Part shown: positions 21,856-30,183 of the stretch, piece by piece | Numbering within the stretch: position 1 is the stretch's first letter | Layout: the number at the start of each line of letters is the position of its first letter | Assembly (NCBI GenBank): GCA_035506135.1 | Contig: DATJPY010000105.1 | Coordinates: 17,206-81,205, forward strand | Direction: 5' to 3' | Length of the DNA stretch: 64,000 bases | From: DATJPY01 sp035506135 | GTDB taxonomy: Bacteria; Myxococcota_A; UBA9160; PR03 | The notes under the pieces: model-generated | The model's input: the letters and a program-made list of their open reading frames with translations, nothing else | Databases searched by the model: none | Told to the model about the DNA's origin: nothing | Made by a program: the position numbers and the translations under genes

Positions 21856-22820
21856 GCTCCGTCCGGCGGTCGGCCGGCGGCTTCACGCTGCTCGAGGTGC
21901 TCGCCGTCGTCCTGCTGACGGGGGTCGTGCTCACGGTCGCGATCAACTTCTACCTGAACCTCTCGAAGGCGAGCCTCGCCGCGATGGACGGCTCGCAGCG
22001 GGCGCGGCGCGCCGCCGTGCTCCTCGACCGGGTGGCGCGCGATCTCGAGGCGACGGTGCTGGTGAAGAAGCCCGCCGAGCTCGATCCCCTGGCGCACCCC
22101 TGGCTCTTCCTCGCCGAAGGCGACGCGACGGACGCCGGTGCAGAGCGGCTCAAGTTCGTGAGCCGGGGGCGCCACCCGCGCAGCTCGACCGCGCCGGAGT
22201 CGGACCTCGAGGTGGTGGTGTGGACGGCCGAGCGGGGCGCGCACCAGGACCTCGAGCTGCGGCGCTGGAGCTCGCCCGCGCTCCCGCCGGGCCTCGATCG
22301 CAGCTTCCCGACGCCCGACGAGACGGACCTCGTCGCCGCGGGCGTGGCCGAGTTCGGCGTGCGCCTGATGAGCGAGAAGGGCGAGTGGGTGACGACCTGG
22401 GACTCCTCGTCGCTGGAGGCGTCGGGAGATCTCCCGGTCGCGGCCGAGATCCGCATCTCGTTCTACCTCGGCGACACCAACGCGCGCGACGGCCCCTACG
22501 TGCGCCGCGTGCTGCTGCCGCTACGGCCGCTGGATCTCGAGAAGATGCTCGCGGTCAACGGCCAGAACGTCGTCGGCCAGAGCACGACCAATGGCCAGGA
22601 CAGCAAGGACCAGACGGACAACGGGGGCGGGAGCCCCACCCAGCAGGCCTCGCAGGACCGCAACAACTGCATGACGGTGGCGGCCTGTCTCGCGCGCCAT
22701 CCGGAGATCAACCCCGCCGCCTTCGGCCCGGAGATCCAGGCGGTCGTGAACGGCTCGATGGGCTCGTGCGCGAGCGACTTCGCGGCGACCGGCATGGCGC
22801 CGGCGGACTGCCTGCAATGA
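21852..22820 (+). CDS. gspJ: Minor pseudopilin GspJ with cysteine-bearing C-terminal extension
   Basis: Minor pseudopilin, 322 residues; canonical GspJ is around 200. The leader RRSAGG|FTLLEVLAVVLLTG and the core (RRAAVLLDRVARDLEATV; VAAGVAEFGVRLMSEKGEW) are normal. After about residue 235 a Asn/Gln/Thr-rich linker (GQNVVGQSTTNGQDSKDQ) leads to a compact tail with four cysteines (NNCMTVAACLARHP, GSMGSCASDF, ADCLQ), which could form two disulfides in the periplasm. The tail is not part of known GspJ. ATG 21852 overlaps gspI, and the stop overlaps gspK, both by ATGA. Confidence 0.9.
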   Translation: MSSVRRSAGGFTLLEVLAVVLLTGVVLTVAINFYLNLSKASLAAMDGSQRARRAAVLLDRVARDLEATVLVKKPAELDPLAHPWLFLAEGDATDAGAERLKFVSRGRHPRSSTAPESDLEVVVWTAERGAHQDLELRRWSSPALPPGLDRSFPTPDETDLVAAGVAEFGVRLMSEKGEWVTTWDSSSLEASGDLPVAAEIRISFYLGDTNARDGPYVRRVLLPLRPLDLEKMLAVNGQNVVGQSTTNGQDSKDQTDNGGGSPTQQASQDRNNCMTVAACLARHPEINPAAFGPEIQAVVNGSMGSCASDFAATGMAPADCLQ

Positions 22821-23839
22821 GGGGCCGTCGCGAGGGCGGCGTCGTGCTGCTGGTGGTGCTCTTCTTCGTGCTGCTGCTGGTGACCAGCATCGCGACCTTC
22901 CTGCGCCGCGTCGCGATCGACGCCGGCGTGGCGACCAACCGCGACCGCGCCCTCGAGGCCGAGGCGCTGGCGCGCGGCGGCGTGCGGCTCGGACAGGTGC
23001 TGCTGCTCGAGGACCTGCGCCTGGCGTCGAGCGCACCGAGCGCGACCGATAGCAAGCACTCGATCTGGGCGCGCGTGGCGGGCGTCAACCTGATCGACGA
23101 TCCGAACGTCTCGCTCACGATCGACGTCGAGGACGCGGCGGCGCGCATCAACCTGAACGGCTTCCTCGACCAGAACGGGAGCGTCGTGCCGCAGGGGAAG
23201 GCGTTCCTGGAGCAGCTCCTCTCCAACGTCATCGACACGCTGCCGGGCAAGGCCGGCGAGAAGGGCTACGACCCCGGCGACCTCGCCGACAACCTGATCG
23301 ACTGGATCGACAAGGACCAGGTCCGCCAGTCGGGCGGGCCCGAGACCGACCTCTACCAGAAGCGCGATCCGCCGATTGTGCCGCCGAACCGCCCGCTGCT
23401 CTCGGTCGACGAGCTGCGCCTGGTCGCGGGCTTCGACGGCCCGCTCGTCGACGCGCTGCGGCCCTACGTCGGCGTGTACCCGCTGGTGGGCGGCGGCGCC
23501 ATCAATCTCAACACGGCGCCCTCCTGGGTGCTCGCGCAGATCACCGTCGGCAGCGACGTGAGCGGCTATCGAGCGATCGAGGAGGACACGGTGAAGCGCA
23601 TCCTGGAGGCGCGCGACAAGAGCCTCGTGTGCGCGTCGGGCAACCAGGTCAGCGGCTGCACGACGACCACGGACCTGTTCGCCGGCGAGTCGCCCTTCCC
23701 CAAGCCCAGCAGCGGGCCGTCGAGCGTGTTCGTGGTGCGGGCGCACGCGCGCGTCGTCGACGTGGAGCGCACCGTCGAGGCCGTGATCGACCGCACCAAG
23801 CCGAGCCAGCCGTTGCGGCTGGCCTGGCGGGTCGACTGA
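22817..23839 (+). CDS. gspK: Minor pseudopilin GspK
   Basis: Large minor pseudopilin that caps the pseudopilus, 340 residues. It begins RGRREGGVVLLVVLFFVLLLVTS, a prepilin leader and hydrophobic helix lacking Glu+5, as expected for GspK. The body has the GspK core: DVEDAAARINLN, DLADNLIDWIDKD, PPNRPLLSVDELRLVAGFD and GGGAINLNTAPSWVLAQI (helix-hairpin-helix-like region). ATG 22817 overlaps the gspJ stop. Confidence 0.93.
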   Translation: MRGRREGGVVLLVVLFFVLLLVTSIATFLRRVAIDAGVATNRDRALEAEALARGGVRLGQVLLLEDLRLASSAPSATDSKHSIWARVAGVNLIDDPNVSLTIDVEDAAARINLNGFLDQNGSVVPQGKAFLEQLLSNVIDTLPGKAGEKGYDPGDLADNLIDWIDKDQVRQSGGPETDLYQKRDPPIVPPNRPLLSVDELRLVAGFDGPLVDALRPYVGVYPLVGGGAINLNTAPSWVLAQITVGSDVSGYRAIEEDTVKRILEARDKSLVCASGNQVSGCTTTTDLFAGESPFPKPSSGPSSVFVVRAHARVVDVERTVEAVIDRTKPSQPLRLAWRVD

Positions 23840-23853
23840 GGTATCCATAGGGG

Positions 23854-25473
23854 ATGGCGGTGCTCGGGCGCAGCCTCGGCGTCGATCTCGGCAGCCACTC
23901 GATCAAGGTGGTGGAGCTGCGGCAGACGCTGCGCGGCGTCGAGCTGGCGCGGCTGCAGGCGCTCGCCGTCGGGGCGCCGCGGGGAGCGACCGGGACGGAG
24001 CCGGAGGCGCGGCCCGCGGAGGGCCCCGACGCGGCGGCGATCGAGACGCTGCGCGAGTGGGTGCAGACCCAGAGCCTGTCCGGCGAGCGCATCGTGTGCG
24101 CCATCCCCGGCGACCGCGTCGCGCGCCGGCAGATGCACCTCCCCTTCCGCGATCGGCGCCGCATCGCCCAGGCGGTGCCGTACGAGGTGGAGAGCGAGAC
24201 GCCCTTCGCGCTCGACGAGGTCTTCGTCGACTGGGAGCAGGTCGGCAGCGCGGGCGCCAGCGCGGACGTGGTAGCCACGGTGGTGCCGCGCCGCGACGTG
24301 GCCGCGCGCATCGAGGGGCTCCGCAGCGCAGGGGTCGTCCCGCGCGTGCTCGAGGTCGAGGGCCTGGTCCTCGCCAACCTGAGCGAGCTGGTCGACCTGC
24401 CCGGCACCCGCCTCCTGGTCGACCTCGGGCATCGGAAGACGACGCTCTGCCTGCTGGTCGACGGCTCCCCACGCGCCGCCCGCACGCTGCCGTCCGGCGG
24501 ACGCCACCTGACCGAGGCGATCGCGCGCGAGCGCGGCGTCGATCTCGACGAGGCGGAGCGGATCAAGTGCCGGGACGGGATCCTGCCGTCCAGCGCAAGC
24601 GGCGGATCCCCCGCAGCCCTTCGCGTGCTCGATCGGCTGGTGCGGGACCTCGTGCGCACCCTCGGCGGTCTCGAGAGCGCGCTCGGCGGCCCCGCCGAGA
24701 AGGCGATCGGTGAGATCACGCTGCTCGGTGGGGGCGCGCGCCTGGCGGGCATCGACCACCTCCTGGCGGAGCGCACCGGCATCCCGACCGCGCGCCTGCA
24801 GATCGCGCCGACGGGTCCGGCCAGCGTGCTGATCGCGGGCGGCGACCCGCTGCGCTTCGCGCCCGCGCTCGCGCTCGCGCTGCGCGGCACGCTGCGCGCG
24901 CGCACGCGGATGAACTTCCTGCAGGCCGAGTACGCCCCGCGCCTCGACCTGCGGAAGATGGGCGCGCAGCTCCGCGGCACCGCGCTGCTGGCGGGCCTCG
25001 CTCTCTTGCTCGCGATCGGCGCCGGCGTCTCCCGCATCGCGCTCGAGTCGCGCCGCGCCGACGCGCTCGAGCGCGAGCTCGGACAGCTGTGGAGCGCGGC
25101 CGTCCCCGGCAAGCCGATGCCCGAGGACGTGCCGCGCGCCCTGCAACAGGCGCTCCGGGACGCCCAGCAGAAGGCGGACTTCCTCGGCATCTACGGCGGC
25201 AAGCTGTCGGCCCTCGACCTGCTCACCGAGATCTCGAAGCTGGTGCCGCCCGACCTGCAGGTGATCTTCGAGGAGCTCTCGATCGATGGGCAGGTGGTGC
25301 GCATCCGCGGCCACACGCCGAGCTTCGCGGCCGTCGACCAGCTCAAGGGCGCGCTCGCGCGCTTCCCGAGCTTCGGCGACATCCGCGTCAGCGAGATCCA
25401 GGCCGACAGCGCGCGCGGGGGGAACAACTTCAGCGTGACGATCAGCCTCGCCAAGGCGGAGCCGGGACCGTGA
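23854..25473 (+). CDS. gspL: GspL, PilM-PilN-like fusion of the type II secretion platform
   Basis: Inner-membrane protein linking GspE to GspM, 539 residues. The N-terminal cytoplasmic part is PilM/actin-like (GVDLGSHSIKVVELRQT, IPGDRVARRQMHLPF, LLVDLGHRKTTLCLL, ITLLGGGARLAGID). At about residue 350 there is the PilN-like MNFLQAEYAPRLDL, a membrane span near residues 377-397, and a periplasmic ferredoxin-like domain (LQVIFEELSIDGQVVRIRGH). ATG 23854 lies 14 bases after gspK. Confidence 0.9.
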   Translation: MAVLGRSLGVDLGSHSIKVVELRQTLRGVELARLQALAVGAPRGATGTEPEARPAEGPDAAAIETLREWVQTQSLSGERIVCAIPGDRVARRQMHLPFRDRRRIAQAVPYEVESETPFALDEVFVDWEQVGSAGASADVVATVVPRRDVAARIEGLRSAGVVPRVLEVEGLVLANLSELVDLPGTRLLVDLGHRKTTLCLLVDGSPRAARTLPSGGRHLTEAIARERGVDLDEAERIKCRDGILPSSASGGSPAALRVLDRLVRDLVRTLGGLESALGGPAEKAIGEITLLGGGARLAGIDHLLAERTGIPTARLQIAPTGPASVLIAGGDPLRFAPALALALRGTLRARTRMNFLQAEYAPRLDLRKMGAQLRGTALLAGLALLLAIGAGVSRIALESRRADALERELGQLWSAAVPGKPMPEDVPRALQQALRDAQQKADFLGIYGGKLSALDLLTEISKLVPPDLQVIFEELSIDGQVVRIRGHTPSFAAVDQLKGALARFPSFGDIRVSEIQADSARGGNNFSVTISLAKAEPGP

Positions 25474-26021
25474 ACGAGCTGCGCGATCGCATCGCCGTCT
25501 TCGTCGCGGGGCTCGCCCCGCGCGAGCGCCTGCTCCTCGGCGCAGCCGGCGGCGTGCTGGTGCTGGCCCTCGTCTGGCTCGGCGGGATCGCGCCCGTGCT
25601 CGGCAGCATCCGCCGCGCGACCCTGCGCGTCGACACCGCCGAGCGGCAGCTCACCGTCGCGCGGCGCCTGCGCGGCGATCTCGGCGAGCTCCAGGGCCGG
25701 CTCGCGGCCGTCGAGCGCCGCATCGGCGAGGGCCCCAAGGGCAACCTCTTCACCACGCTCGAGGAGCTCGCCAAGCAGTCCGCGGTCAAGGTCGAGTCGA
25801 TGGAGCCGCAGGCCTCGCAGTCGCAGGATCGCTACCGCGAGACCAAGGTCCAGGTGGTGCTGAAGCAGGTGAGCCTCGCGCAGGCCGTGAACTTCCTGCA
25901 CAAGATCGAGTCGCAGCCGCAGCTCCTGTCGGTGAAGAGCCTGCGCGTGCGCACGCACGTCGAGAAGAAGGAGGACATGCTCGACGTGACCTTCACGGTG
26001 TCCTCGTTCGAGCCGACCTGA
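25470..26021 (+). CDS. gspM: GspM, PilO-like platform protein
   Basis: Bitopic inner-membrane partner of GspL, 183 residues. It has a short cytoplasmic N-terminus, a membrane span at about residues 22-42 (LLLGAAGGVLVLALVWLGG), a coiled coil (RRATLRVDTAERQLTVARRL and onward) and a ferredoxin-like domain (KVQVVLKQVSLAQAVNFLHKIE). GTG 25470 overlaps the gspL stop (GTGA). Confidence 0.88.
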   Translation: MNELRDRIAVFVAGLAPRERLLLGAAGGVLVLALVWLGGIAPVLGSIRRATLRVDTAERQLTVARRLRGDLGELQGRLAAVERRIGEGPKGNLFTTLEELAKQSAVKVESMEPQASQSQDRYRETKVQVVLKQVSLAQAVNFLHKIESQPQLLSVKSLRVRTHVEKKEDMLDVTFTVSSFEPT

Positions 26022-26023
26022 GC

Positions 26024-27064
26024 ATGGCGGCGCGCGGCGCGGCGGCCATGGTGGCAGCTCGAACCTTCGCGTCCGGGGTGGCGCGCGGGCGGCTCGCGGT
26101 GCTGGTCGGTGCGTACGTGGCGCTCACGGCCGTCTTCGTCGCGATCGGCTTCCCGTACCAGCGCATCGAGCCGCGCGTGGCGGCCGCGGTCGGCGCCGCG
26201 ACGGGAGCGCAGGTCGGCATCGGCAAGCTCGACTTCGCGCTGCGCTGGCTCCGGCCCTGGCTGATCGCCAACGACCTCGATCTCGCCTGGGGAGAAGGCC
26301 TGCACCTGCGGATTCCGCACGTGCGCATCGCCCCGGCGCTCTCGCTCTCCTGGCTCCGCGGCGAGCCTTCGGTCGCGCTCTCGGTGGGCGGCGACTTCGG
26401 CGAGATCAGCGGCACCGCTCGCATCGGCCGGACTCCCGCGTTCCGCGGCGACGTGCACGGCCTCGCGCTCGACAAGCTCCCGAGCGACGCGCTCGCGCCC
26501 GGGCTTCGCCTCACCGGCGCGCTCGACGCGTCGCTCGACCTGCGCGCCGGCAGCGACGGCGGCGCCGAGGGCAGCGCGAAGCTCGACGCGCGCAACGGAT
26601 CGATCACGCCGCCGAATCTCCCCGTCGGCCTGCCCTTCGCGAAGCTCGACGCCGACCTCGCGCTCGGCGGCGGGGCGATGCTCACCGTGAAGTCGCTGGC
26701 GCTCGAGGGGCCGCTGGTGGCGGGGAGCGGCACCGGCAGCATCGGCCGCGGGCGCTCGATCGACACGGCGCCACTCGCGCTCGAGCTGCACCTCCAGGCG
26801 CGCGATCCGGGGCTGCGCCAGCTTCTCACCGCGCAGGGCCTCCCGATCGGGCCCGACGGCACCGCGAACCTGCAGATCTCCGGGACGCTCGCGAGCCCCG
26901 CGCTGCGACCGGGTGCGGGCGGCTTCGGCGCCCCGGTTGGGGCGCGGCCGGAGGGCGGGGCCGCGGCGCGGCCGCCGGGTGCGTCGGCCCCGCGTCCGGC
27001 GGGAGCGCCGGCCGCCGGCGTGCTGCCGCCCGGCGCAGCGCGCGCGCTGCGCGCGCCCAACTGA
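26024..27064 (+). CDS. gspN: Type II secretion protein GspN
   Basis: Predicted periplasmic, membrane-anchored GspN/AsmA-like protein, 346 residues, found in a subset of type II systems. It has a single N-terminal membrane span (LAVLVGAYVALTAVFVAIGF) then a repetitive beta-rich body (IGKLDFALRWLRPWLIANDL, LDARNGSITPPNLPVGLPF, TANLQISGTLASPALRPG). The last 45 residues are Pro/Ala/Gly-rich. ATG 26024 is two bases after gspM. The lipid or assembly role of GspN is not well defined. Confidence 0.85.
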   Translation: MAARGAAAMVAARTFASGVARGRLAVLVGAYVALTAVFVAIGFPYQRIEPRVAAAVGAATGAQVGIGKLDFALRWLRPWLIANDLDLAWGEGLHLRIPHVRIAPALSLSWLRGEPSVALSVGGDFGEISGTARIGRTPAFRGDVHGLALDKLPSDALAPGLRLTGALDASLDLRAGSDGGAEGSAKLDARNGSITPPNLPVGLPFAKLDADLALGGGAMLTVKSLALEGPLVAGSGTGSIGRGRSIDTAPLALELHLQARDPGLRQLLTAQGLPIGPDGTANLQISGTLASPALRPGAGGFGAPVGARPEGGAAARPPGASAPRPAGAPAAGVLPPGAARALRAPN

Positions 27065-27071
27065 GGTCGCC

Positions 27072-28025
27072 GTGAGCGGCGAGGCGCTCCAGCGCGTGCT
27101 CCGCACGCTCGCCGACCCGACCCGCGTGCGGATCCTGGCGCTGCTCGAGCGCGAGGAGCTCGCGGTCCAGGAGCTGATGGAGGCGCTGGGCATGACGCAG
27201 AGCCGCGTCTCCCGTCACCTCGGCATCCTGCGCGAGGCGGGCCTGCTCCGCGACCGGCGCGAGGGGACCTACGTCTTCTACCGCTTCGCGGCCCCGAGCG
27301 AGGGAATCTGGCGCGACGCCTGGGAGCTGGCGCGCCGCGCGCTCGACGGCGACGCCGCCGCAAAGCGCGACGCGGCCGCGCTGGCGCGCGTGGTCGCCGC
27401 GCGCGCGTCGCGCAGCCGCTCGTTCTTCGAGACGGTGGGCCCCGAGTGGGACGCGCTGCGGAAGATCTTCGACGACGACGCGCTGCGCGCGCGCGCCGTG
27501 GCGCACCTGGTGCCGGTCGGCTGGACGGTGGCCGACGTCGGCACCGGAACCGGCATCCTGGCGGGCGAGCTGGCGCGCCTCGGGCTGCGCGTCGTCGCGA
27601 TCGACCACTCGCCGCGCATGATCGACGCGGCGCGCGTCAAGCTCGAGGAGGCCGGCATCCGCGGCGTCGAGCTGCGCGAGGGCGAGGCGAGCGCGCTCCC
27701 GCTCGCCGACGGCGAAGTGGACGCCGCCTTCGCCCACATGGTGCTCCACTACCTGCCGTCGCCGGCCGACGCGCTGCGCGAGATGGCGCGCGTGGTGCGG
27801 CCGGGCGGCGTGGTCGTGGTGGTCGACTTCGTGCGCCACGAGGCCGAGTGGATGCGCGAGGAGCTCGGCGTGCTGTGGCTCGGCTTCCCGCCCGACGAGG
27901 TGCTCGGCTGGTTCTCGGCCGCAGGCCTGATCGGGGCGCGCGTCGAGCAGGTGGCCTCCCCCTCACCGGTGCGCGATCTCCCCGCGGCCTTCATCGCGAG
28001 CGCGCGCCGGCCGCCCGCGCGGTGA
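27072..28025 (+). CDS. ArsR-type regulator fused to SAM-dependent methyltransferase
   Basis: A 317-residue fusion. Residues 1-85 form a winged-helix ArsR domain (LADPTRVRILALLEREEL, LGMTQSRVSRHLGILREAGL, RREGTYVFYRFA). The rest is a class I methyltransferase with motif I VADVGTGTGILAGELA, acidic VVAIDHSPRMIDAA and a post-motif AFAHMVLHYL. No metal-binding Cys motif such as ELCVCDL is seen, so metal sensing is unlikely; SAM or a small ligand is more plausible. GTG 27072 follows gspN by seven bases with GAGGT upstream. Similar ArsR-methyltransferase fusions are known in proteobacteria; the substrate is unknown. Confidence 0.88.
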   Translation: MSGEALQRVLRTLADPTRVRILALLEREELAVQELMEALGMTQSRVSRHLGILREAGLLRDRREGTYVFYRFAAPSEGIWRDAWELARRALDGDAAAKRDAAALARVVAARASRSRSFFETVGPEWDALRKIFDDDALRARAVAHLVPVGWTVADVGTGTGILAGELARLGLRVVAIDHSPRMIDAARVKLEEAGIRGVELREGEASALPLADGEVDAAFAHMVLHYLPSPADALREMARVVRPGGVVVVVDFVRHEAEWMREELGVLWLGFPPDEVLGWFSAAGLIGARVEQVASPSPVRDLPAAFIASARRPPAR

Positions 28026-28726
28026 CGCGCGTCCGCGCCGTCCTGCTCGACGCGGCCGGAACCCTGCTGCGACCGCGCGAGCCGGTCGGTGCCACCTACG
28101 CGCGGATCGCGGCCGCGTACGGGGTCGAGCTTCCGCCCTGGCGCCTCGACGACGCCTTCCGACGGGTGCTGCGCGCCGCTCCGCCGATGGCGTTTCCCGA
28201 CGCGCCACCCGAGCGCCTCGAGTCGCTCGAGCGCGGCTGGTGGCGCGAGCGCGTGCGCGCGACTTTTCGCGCCGCCGATCAGACGGCGCGCTTCGGCGAC
28301 TTCGAGGCGTGCTTCGCTGCGCTCTTCGCCCACTATGCGAAGCCCGAGGCGTGGGCGGCGCTGCCGGGTGCGCGCGAGGGCCTCGACGCGCTCCGCCGCG
28401 CGGGTCGTCGCGTCGCGGTCCTCTCCAACTTCGACCGCCGCCTGCCCGCTCTGCTCGACGGGCTCGCGCTGCGGGTGGAGGCCGTGCTCCTCCCGGCGGA
28501 GCTCGGCGCGGCGAAGCCCGATCCTCGCTGCTTCGAGCGCGCCTGCGCGCGGCTCGGCGTCGCGCCCGCCGAGGCGGTCCACGTCGGCGACGATCCCGAG
28601 CAGGACCTCGCAGCGGCGCGCCGCGCCGGCTTGCGCGCGATCGACGCCGCCTCCCTTGCTACGCTGGCCGATCTCCCGGAGCGGATCGCCGCCCTGGAGG
28701 CGACGGAGGAGGAGCGCACCGCATGA
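28022..28726 (+). CDS. HAD-family hydrolase
   Basis: Haloacid dehalogenase superfamily phosphatase, 234 residues. Motif I is VLLDAAGTLL, with Ala in place of the second Asp of the usual DxD; motif II is VAVLSNFD, and motif III/IV is LGAAKPDPRCFE plus VHVGDDPEQDLAAARRAG. The change in motif I (D-A-A-G) leaves one Asp nucleophile but lacks the usual second acid, so activity may be altered. GTG 28022 overlaps the preceding stop, and its end overlaps tldD by ATGA. The substrate is not predictable. Confidence 0.85.
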   Translation: MTRVRAVLLDAAGTLLRPREPVGATYARIAAAYGVELPPWRLDDAFRRVLRAAPPMAFPDAPPERLESLERGWWRERVRATFRAADQTARFGDFEACFAALFAHYAKPEAWAALPGAREGLDALRRAGRRVAVLSNFDRRLPALLDGLALRVEAVLLPAELGAAKPDPRCFERACARLGVAPAEAVHVGDDPEQDLAAARRAGLRAIDAASLATLADLPERIAALEATEEERTA

Positions 28727-30183
28727 ACCGATCGACGGCCCCGGAGGGACCGGTCGCCTTCTTTCGCGAGCGCTTCGGCGTCGACGACCGCGCGCTCGAG
28801 CGCACGCTCGGCGCGGCGCTCGAGCGCCAGATCGACGCGGCGGACCTGTTCTTCGAGTACTCGACGAACGACCAGGTTGCGCTCGAAGAAGGCATCGTGA
28901 AGAGCGGCGATCGCCACGTCGAGCAGGGCGTCGGGGTGCGCGTGCAGGCGGGCGAGCGGCAGGGCTATGCGCACTCGGACGAGATCACGCTGGAGAGCCT
29001 CTCGCTCGCCGCAACCACCGCGCGCGCGATCTCCGAGCGCAGCGCGCCGGCGAGCGCCGTCGCGGTCCGGGCCGCGGGCGCCCCGAGCCGCGACCTCTAC
29101 CCGATCGCGACCGATCCGACCGACGTGCCGGCGCTGCAGAAGGTGCGGCTCCTCGAGGAGATCGACGTCTACGCGCGCGCGCGCGATCCGCGCGTTCAGC
29201 AGGTGATGGCGAGCATCCTCACCCAGCAGCGACACGTCCTGGTGGCGGACAGCGACGGCACGTGCGTCGGTGATACCCGGCCGCTGGTCCGCTTGAACGT
29301 CCAGGTGATCGCGCAGGACGCCTCCGGCCGCCGCCGCGAGATGGGCTACCAGGGAATGGGCGGCCGCTACGACCTGGCGCGCCTGCTCGACCCCACCGCG
29401 TGGAAGCCGCTCGTCGACGAGGCGGTGCGCATCGCGCTCCTCAACCTGGAGGCGGTCGCCTGCCCCGCCGGCAGCTGCGACGTGGTGCTCGGTCCGGGCT
29501 GGCCGGGGATCCTGCTGCACGAGGCGATCGGCCATGGCCTGGAGGGCGACTTCAATCGCAAGAAGACCTCGGCCTTCTCGGACCGCCTGGGCCAGCGCGT
29601 GGCAGCACCCGGCGTGACGGTGGTCGACGACGGCACCCTGCCCGGCCGGCGCGGCTCGCTCAACGTCGACGACGAGGGAACCCCGTCGCAGCGCACCGTG
29701 CTGATCGAGGACGGCGTCCTGGTCGGGTACCTGCAGGACCGCCTGAACGCGCGGCTCATGGGCATGAAGCCCACGGGCAACGGCCGCCGCGAGAGCTACG
29801 AGCATCTGCCCATGCCGCGCATGACCAACACCTTCATGCTGGCGGGCCGCGACGACCCGGCCGAGATCGTGCGCTCGGTGCCGCGCGGCATCTACGCCGT
29901 CTCCTTCGGAGGCGGCCAGGTCGACATCACCAGCGGCAAGTTCGTGTTCAGCGCCAACGAGGCCTACCGCATCGAGTCGGGCCGGATCGGCGCGCCGGTG
30001 AAGGGCGCCATGCTGATCGGCAACGGCCCGGACGTGCTGACGCGCGTCTCGCGCATCGGGTCGGATCTACGCCTGGACGAAGGCGTCGGCACCTGCGGCA
30101 AGGACGGGCAGTCGGTGCCGGTGGGCGTGGGATTGCCGACGCTGCGCATCGACGGCCTCACCGTGGGCGGCACCGAGACGTGA
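28723..30183 (+). CDS. tldD: Metalloprotease TldD
   Basis: Zinc protease of the TldD-TldE pair that degrades unstructured peptides and matures some ribosomal peptides. The 486-residue protein contains HEAIGHGLEGD (HExxxH zinc site) and the family motifs DDGTLPGRRGSLNVDDEG, KPTGNGRRESYEHLPMPRMT and SFGGGQVDITSG. ATG 28723 overlaps the HAD gene stop. Its partner tldE follows with GTGA overlap, as usual. No obvious RiPP precursor is seen beside it. Confidence 0.95.
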   Translation: MNRSTAPEGPVAFFRERFGVDDRALERTLGAALERQIDAADLFFEYSTNDQVALEEGIVKSGDRHVEQGVGVRVQAGERQGYAHSDEITLESLSLAATTARAISERSAPASAVAVRAAGAPSRDLYPIATDPTDVPALQKVRLLEEIDVYARARDPRVQQVMASILTQQRHVLVADSDGTCVGDTRPLVRLNVQVIAQDASGRRREMGYQGMGGRYDLARLLDPTAWKPLVDEAVRIALLNLEAVACPAGSCDVVLGPGWPGILLHEAIGHGLEGDFNRKKTSAFSDRLGQRVAAPGVTVVDDGTLPGRRGSLNVDDEGTPSQRTVLIEDGVLVGYLQDRLNARLMGMKPTGNGRRESYEHLPMPRMTNTFMLAGRDDPAEIVRSVPRGIYAVSFGGGQVDITSGKFVFSANEAYRIESGRIGAPVKGAMLIGNGPDVLTRVSRIGSDLRLDEGVGTCGKDGQSVPVGVGLPTLRIDGLTVGGTET

